From contig JAUUZB010000049.1 of NCBI GenBank assembly GCA_030590185.1, forward strand, positions 1 to 10,623: a DNA stretch of 10,623 nt, given 5' to 3'. Origin of the DNA: Deltaproteobacteria bacterium. Lineage in GTDB: Bacteria; Myxococcota; XYA12-FULL-58-9; JAUUZB01. Under the pieces are notes generated by a model. That model saw only the letters and a list, made by a program, of their open reading frames with translations. It did not search any database and was not told the DNA's origin. The translations under genes and the position numbers were made by a program. Below are positions 5,838 to 10,623 of the stretch, piece after piece (position 1 is the first letter of the stretch; each line of letters starts with the position of its first letter).

Positions 5838-7307
5838 TTAAATATCGCCAGTTTCGTCATCGTTCCCGTCCTCGTCCAGCGTGCGGTAGCGCTCGAGTCG
5901 GCTCCGCAGGGTGGTTCGGCTGATCCCCAACAGGCGCGCGGCTCGCACCTGGTTGCCGTCGACCCGCTGCAGGACGCGCTCCACCAGCAGACGGTCGAGG
6001 GTGTGCAGCAGCCCCGGGGGGGATTGTTTGCCCAGACGGTCGATGATGGTGTCGATGACCTCATCCATCGCCATGGCGCTCGCCCGTTGCTTCCTTCGAG
6101 CCGCGCCCCCGTCGCCCCCGCGCGGGTCCGGTGCATCAAACAGGTGATCCGTGAGCAGCACCTCGCCCTGGCCGATGATCACCGCCTTGCGGATGACGTT
6201 CTCGAGCTCCCGGACGTTTCCCGGCCAGGCCCGCTCGCGCAGCTTCTCGATCGCGAGCCCCGCGATTTGAGTGAACTCCTTGCCGAACTCGTCGTTGAAG
6301 CGATGCACGAGAAACGCCACTAGCTCCTCGATATCCTCGATGTGCTCGCGCAGGGGAGGCATGGCGATGGAAACCGCGTCGAGGCGAAAAAACAAATCCC
6401 CCCGGAAGCGACCGGCGCTCACCGCGGTCTTCAGATCCTGGTTGGTGGCCGCGATGACCCGCACGTCGACCCGCACCGGCGCCTCATCACCGAGCTGCAG
6501 GATCTCCCCCTCCTGGAGAAAACGCAGCAGCTTGGTTTGGGTGGCCGACGGCATCTCCCCGATCTCATCAAAGAAGACCGTACCGCCATCGCAGGCCTGA
6601 AGAATCCCGAGTCGGCGGTGGGTCGCGCCGGTGAATGCGCCCCGATCGTGGCCGAACAACTCACTCTCGATCAGCGACTCCGGAATGGCGGCGCAGTTGA
6701 TGGCGGTGAACGGCTGGTTGACCCGACGGCTGTGCTCGTGGATGGCGTTCGCCACCAGCTCCGTGCCGGTGCCGCTCTCCCCGAGGAGCAACACGTTGAC
6801 ATCGGTCTCGGCGACCTGACCGATAGCCTTGTAGACCTGTTGCATGGCGCGGCTGCTGCCGACCAACCGTTTGACGTGGCGGTGGTCCGGCGCGGCGGTG
6901 TCCTCGATGAGCGGCTCAAAGCTAACGCTGGCCTCACCGCGAAGCGCACCGCTCTGCTGTACGGCGCGCGCGATCATGGCTTCCATCTCGGCGACGTCGA
7001 AGGGCTTGAGCGTGTAATCGACCGCGCCACGCTTCATCGCCTCGATGGCGGTGTCGGTCGTCCCATAGGCGGTCATGATGATCACCGGCAAGCCAGGGGC
7101 AATCTCCTTGATGCGCTCAAAGGCCTCGAGTCCGCCCATCCCGGGCATGCGCACGTCCATGACCACCACGTCGGGACGTTCGTTGCGGACTTTTTCGATT
7201 GCCTCTTCGCCGTCCGCCGCCTCGATGAACTCGAACCCGCGACCGTCGAGGGTGCGCTGGAACGAATAGCGCAGGTTGTGGTCGTCATCCGCGATGAGGA
7301 TTCGCAT
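5838..7307 (-). CDS. NtrC-family sigma-54-dependent response regulator with altered Walker A motif (489 aa)
   Basis: Three domains are visible. The receiver (1-118) has acidic D7-D9, phospho-acceptor D51 (VVVMDVRMPG), T79 and K101. The AAA+ domain (about 146-375) has the GAFTGA sigma-54 contact loop at 223-228, Walker B GGTVFFDEIGE at 241-251, ATN at 287-289, R302/R308 in the arginine-finger region, and WPGNVRELE at 361-369. A Fis-type HTH (about 432-475) includes NQVRAARLLGISRTTLRSRL. The Walker A loop reads GESGTGTE (176-183), where the family has GESGTGKE; the lysine that binds ATP phosphates is threonine (ACG, 6764-6762). I chose ATG 7307 because it begins the receiver fold (MRILIADDD) and has GGAGG at 7321-7317; the frame stays open further upstream only as overlap with the kinase. 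The gene is 4 bases after the kinase gene and is its evident partner. Likely targets include the sigma-54 promoter just downstream. Confidence 0.95.
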   Translation of the reverse strand: MRILIADDDHNLRYSFQRTLDGRGFEFIEAADGEEAIEKVRNERPDVVVMDVRMPGMGGLEAFERIKEIAPGLPVIIMTAYGTTDTAIEAMKRGAVDYTLKPFDVAEMEAMIARAVQQSGALRGEASVSFEPLIEDTAAPDHRHVKRLVGSSRAMQQVYKAIGQVAETDVNVLLLGESGTGTELVANAIHEHSRRVNQPFTAINCAAIPESLIESELFGHDRGAFTGATHRRLGILQACDGGTVFFDEIGEMPSATQTKLLRFLQEGEILQLGDEAPVRVDVRVIAATNQDLKTAVSAGRFRGDLFFRLDAVSIAMPPLREHIEDIEELVAFLVHRFNDEFGKEFTQIAGLAIEKLRERAWPGNVRELENVIRKAVIIGQGEVLLTDHLFDAPDPRGGDGGAARRKQRASAMAMDEVIDTIIDRLGKQSPPGLLHTLDRLLVERVLQRVDGNQVRAARLLGISRTTLRSRLERYRTLDEDGNDDETGDI

Positions 7308-7311
7308 CGCC

Positions 7312-9252
<1,941 letters not shown>

Positions 9253-9254
9253 GC

Positions 9255-10623
9255 CTACTTGAAGGCGTTCGCAAACGGATTATTGGTGAAGCGCTTCGGC
9301 TTTTCCGCGCCGCGCCGGGGTTTGTCCGACTTGCCCTTGCGCCCCTTGCTCGGTTGGCCGCCGCGCCGGTCGTCGCTTTTGCCCTCCTGGGGCGGGCGCT
9401 TGGCGGCCGCTTCGCCGGAGCGAGCCGAGAGGGAGATCCGCCGGCGCTCGGCGTCGATCGACATGACCCGCACGCGGATCTTGTCGCCCGCCTTGACCAC
9501 CTCGTTCGGATCCTTGACGAAGCGGTCCGCCAGCTCCGAGATGTGGACCAGGCCGTCCTGGTGGACGCCGACGTCGACAAAGGCGCCAAAGGCGGTGACG
9601 TTGGTGACCACGCCCTCGAGCGCCATGCCGGGCTGGAGATCCTCGAGCTTGATGACGTCGGCGCGGAATTTGGGTGGGTCGAACTCAGCCCGGGGATCCC
9701 GGCCGGGCCGCTCGAGCTCGGTGACGATGTCCCGCAGGGTCGGCTCCCCGACGCCGGTTGCCTCGTCGACGTAGCGGGCTATCTCGACCCGTTTGATCGC
9801 CGCTGAGTTGCCCACCAGCTCGCTGACCGCGAGCTCGAGGTCGGCCGCCATGCGCTCGACCAGCTCGTAGCGCTCCGGGTGGACCGCCGAGCGGTCGAGG
9901 GGGTTCTCGCTGTTAGGGACGCACAAAAAGCCCGCCGCCTGTTCGAAGACCCGGGGCCCCAATCCTGAGACGTCGAGCAGCTCGGCCCGCGACTCGAACA
10001 GGCCGTGCTCGGCGCGGTGGTCTTCTATCTTGCGCGCCAGCTTGGGTCCGATCCCGGCCACCCGCGCCAACAACGGCGCGCTCGCGGTGTTGAGGGTAAC
10101 GCCGACGCGGTTGACGCAGGATTCCACCACCTGGTCGAGCTTTTGGGCGAGCAGGGGTTGGTGCACGTCGTGTTGGTACTGGCCGACGCCGATCGACTTG
10201 GCGTCGATCTTGACCAGCTCCGCCAACGGATCCTGGAGACGCCGACCGATGGACACGGCGCCGCGCACGGTCACGTCCTGATCGGGTAGCTCGTCGCGGG
10301 CCACCTCGCTGGCGCTGTAGATGGACGCGCCACTCTCGTCCACCATGATCACCGGGGGCCCGAGGGCCAGACCCCGGATGAAGGCCTCGGTCTCGCGTCC
10401 CGCGGTCCCGTTGCCGACCGCGAAAGCCTCCGGGGAGAAGCGTTGTACGAGATCCCGGACCACTCGCGCAGCCTCCTCGCGGTGGCCCTGACCCAGAGTT
10501 GGGAAGATGGTGGTGTTGTGCAGGAGCGCCCCGTGGGCATCCAACGCCACGACCTTGCACCCGGTCCGGAAGCCAGGATCGATGGCGAGCATCCGCTTGT
10601 TCCGAAAGGGCGCCGCCATGAGA
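9255..10623 (-). CDS. tex: Tex/YhgF-family RNA-binding protein, C-terminal part (cut by window edge)
   Basis: About 455 C-terminal residues of Tex, a cytoplasmic nucleic-acid-binding protein linked to transcription and RNA metabolism. The visible part opens in the YqgF/RNase H-like domain (LAIDPGFRTGCK, then VGNGTAGRETEAF). Two helix-hairpin-helix elements follow (VAGIGPKLARKI and VSGLGPRVFEQAAGF), then the family signature NPLDRSAVHPERY, and an S1 RNA-binding domain (GVVTNVTAFGAFVDVGVHQDGLVHISEL region, about residues 335-398 of the visible part). A lysine- and arginine-rich disordered tail ends in NPFANAFK. The family is usually about 770-780 residues, so roughly 320 N-terminal residues lie right of the window. 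The ATG at 10619 is internal: the frame stays open to the edge and the S1 and HhH order matches full-length Tex. It leads the kinase-regulator pair with a 2-base gap. Confidence 0.95.
   Translation of the reverse strand, partial: LMAAPFRNKRMLAIDPGFRTGCKVVALDAHGALLHNTTIFPTLGQGHREEAARVVRDLVQRFSPEAFAVGNGTAGRETEAFIRGLALGPPVIMVDESGASIYSASEVARDELPDQDVTVRGAVSIGRRLQDPLAELVKIDAKSIGVGQYQHDVHQPLLAQKLDQVVESCVNRVGVTLNTASAPLLARVAGIGPKLARKIEDHRAEHGLFESRAELLDVSGLGPRVFEQAAGFLCVPNSENPLDRSAVHPERYELVERMAADLELAVSELVGNSAAIKRVEIARYVDEATGVGEPTLRDIVTELERPGRDPRAEFDPPKFRADVIKLEDLQPGMALEGVVTNVTAFGAFVDVGVHQDGLVHISELADRFVKDPNEVVKAGDKIRVRVMSIDAERRRISLSARSGEAAAKRPPQEGKSDDRRGGQPSKGRKGKSDKPRRGAEKPKRFTNNPFANAFK

Noticed and set aside
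5833..5852. ACTGG-N10-CCAGT inverted repeat spanning the regulator stop, as a terminator.
   Set aside because: The stem is only 5 bases, the loop is 10 bases, and no U-run follows on the minus strand.
10617..10619. ATG as the true start of the tex gene.
   Set aside because: The frame continues upstream to the window edge and the visible protein begins inside the YqgF-like region, so the N-terminal third is simply outside the window.

Overview
The window comes from a GC-rich bacterium, most likely a proteobacterium. The evidence is protein style only (a Tex protein with a basic tail, an NtrC-family regulator, GC-rich codon use). A gammaproteobacterium of the Chromatiales or sulfur-oxidiser type is my guess, not something the sequence proves. 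Every convincing gene lies on the minus strand, so the window reads right to left. Both ends cut through a gene.

Right part (10623 to 5838): an apparent operon of three genes. It holds the C-terminal part of the RNA-binding protein Tex, then a membrane sensor histidine kinase starting 2 bases after tex (extracytoplasmic Cache-type sensor, HAMP, coiled coil, HisKA and HATPase), then an NtrC-type sigma-54 activator starting 4 bases after the kinase. The kinase looks intact. The activator has receiver, AAA+ and Fis-type HTH domains, but its Walker A lysine is replaced by threonine.

Middle (5837 to 5590): a 248-base intergenic region. It carries a sigma-54 (-24/-12) promoter match on the minus strand with the exact GG-N10-GC spacing. 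A small inverted repeat lies about 100 bases upstream of the predicted transcription start, where an activator could bind.

Left part (5589 to 1): a second operon reading away from that promoter. It begins with two tandem paralogous proteins of unknown function, 212 and 213 residues, which share five CxxC pairs at almost identical positions. Next comes a NuoE-type [2Fe-2S] subunit with an extra cysteine-rich C-terminal domain. Then comes a 1054-residue fusion of a thioredoxin-like [2Fe-2S] domain, a NuoF-type FMN/NADH module and a GltD/NfnL-type FAD/NAD(P)H module. Last is the start of a NuoG/HoxU-type [2Fe-2S] protein, coupled by an ATGA overlap and cut by the window edge.

Together the picture is a soluble multi-flavin iron-sulfur complex that could join NADH, NADPH and a low-potential carrier. 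Its architecture resembles the Sporomusa-type Nfn transhydrogenase or the diaphorase part of hydrogenases and formate dehydrogenases. The promoter suggests sigma-54 control, plausibly by the adjacent two-component system. The catalytic partner, if there is one, lies left of the window.
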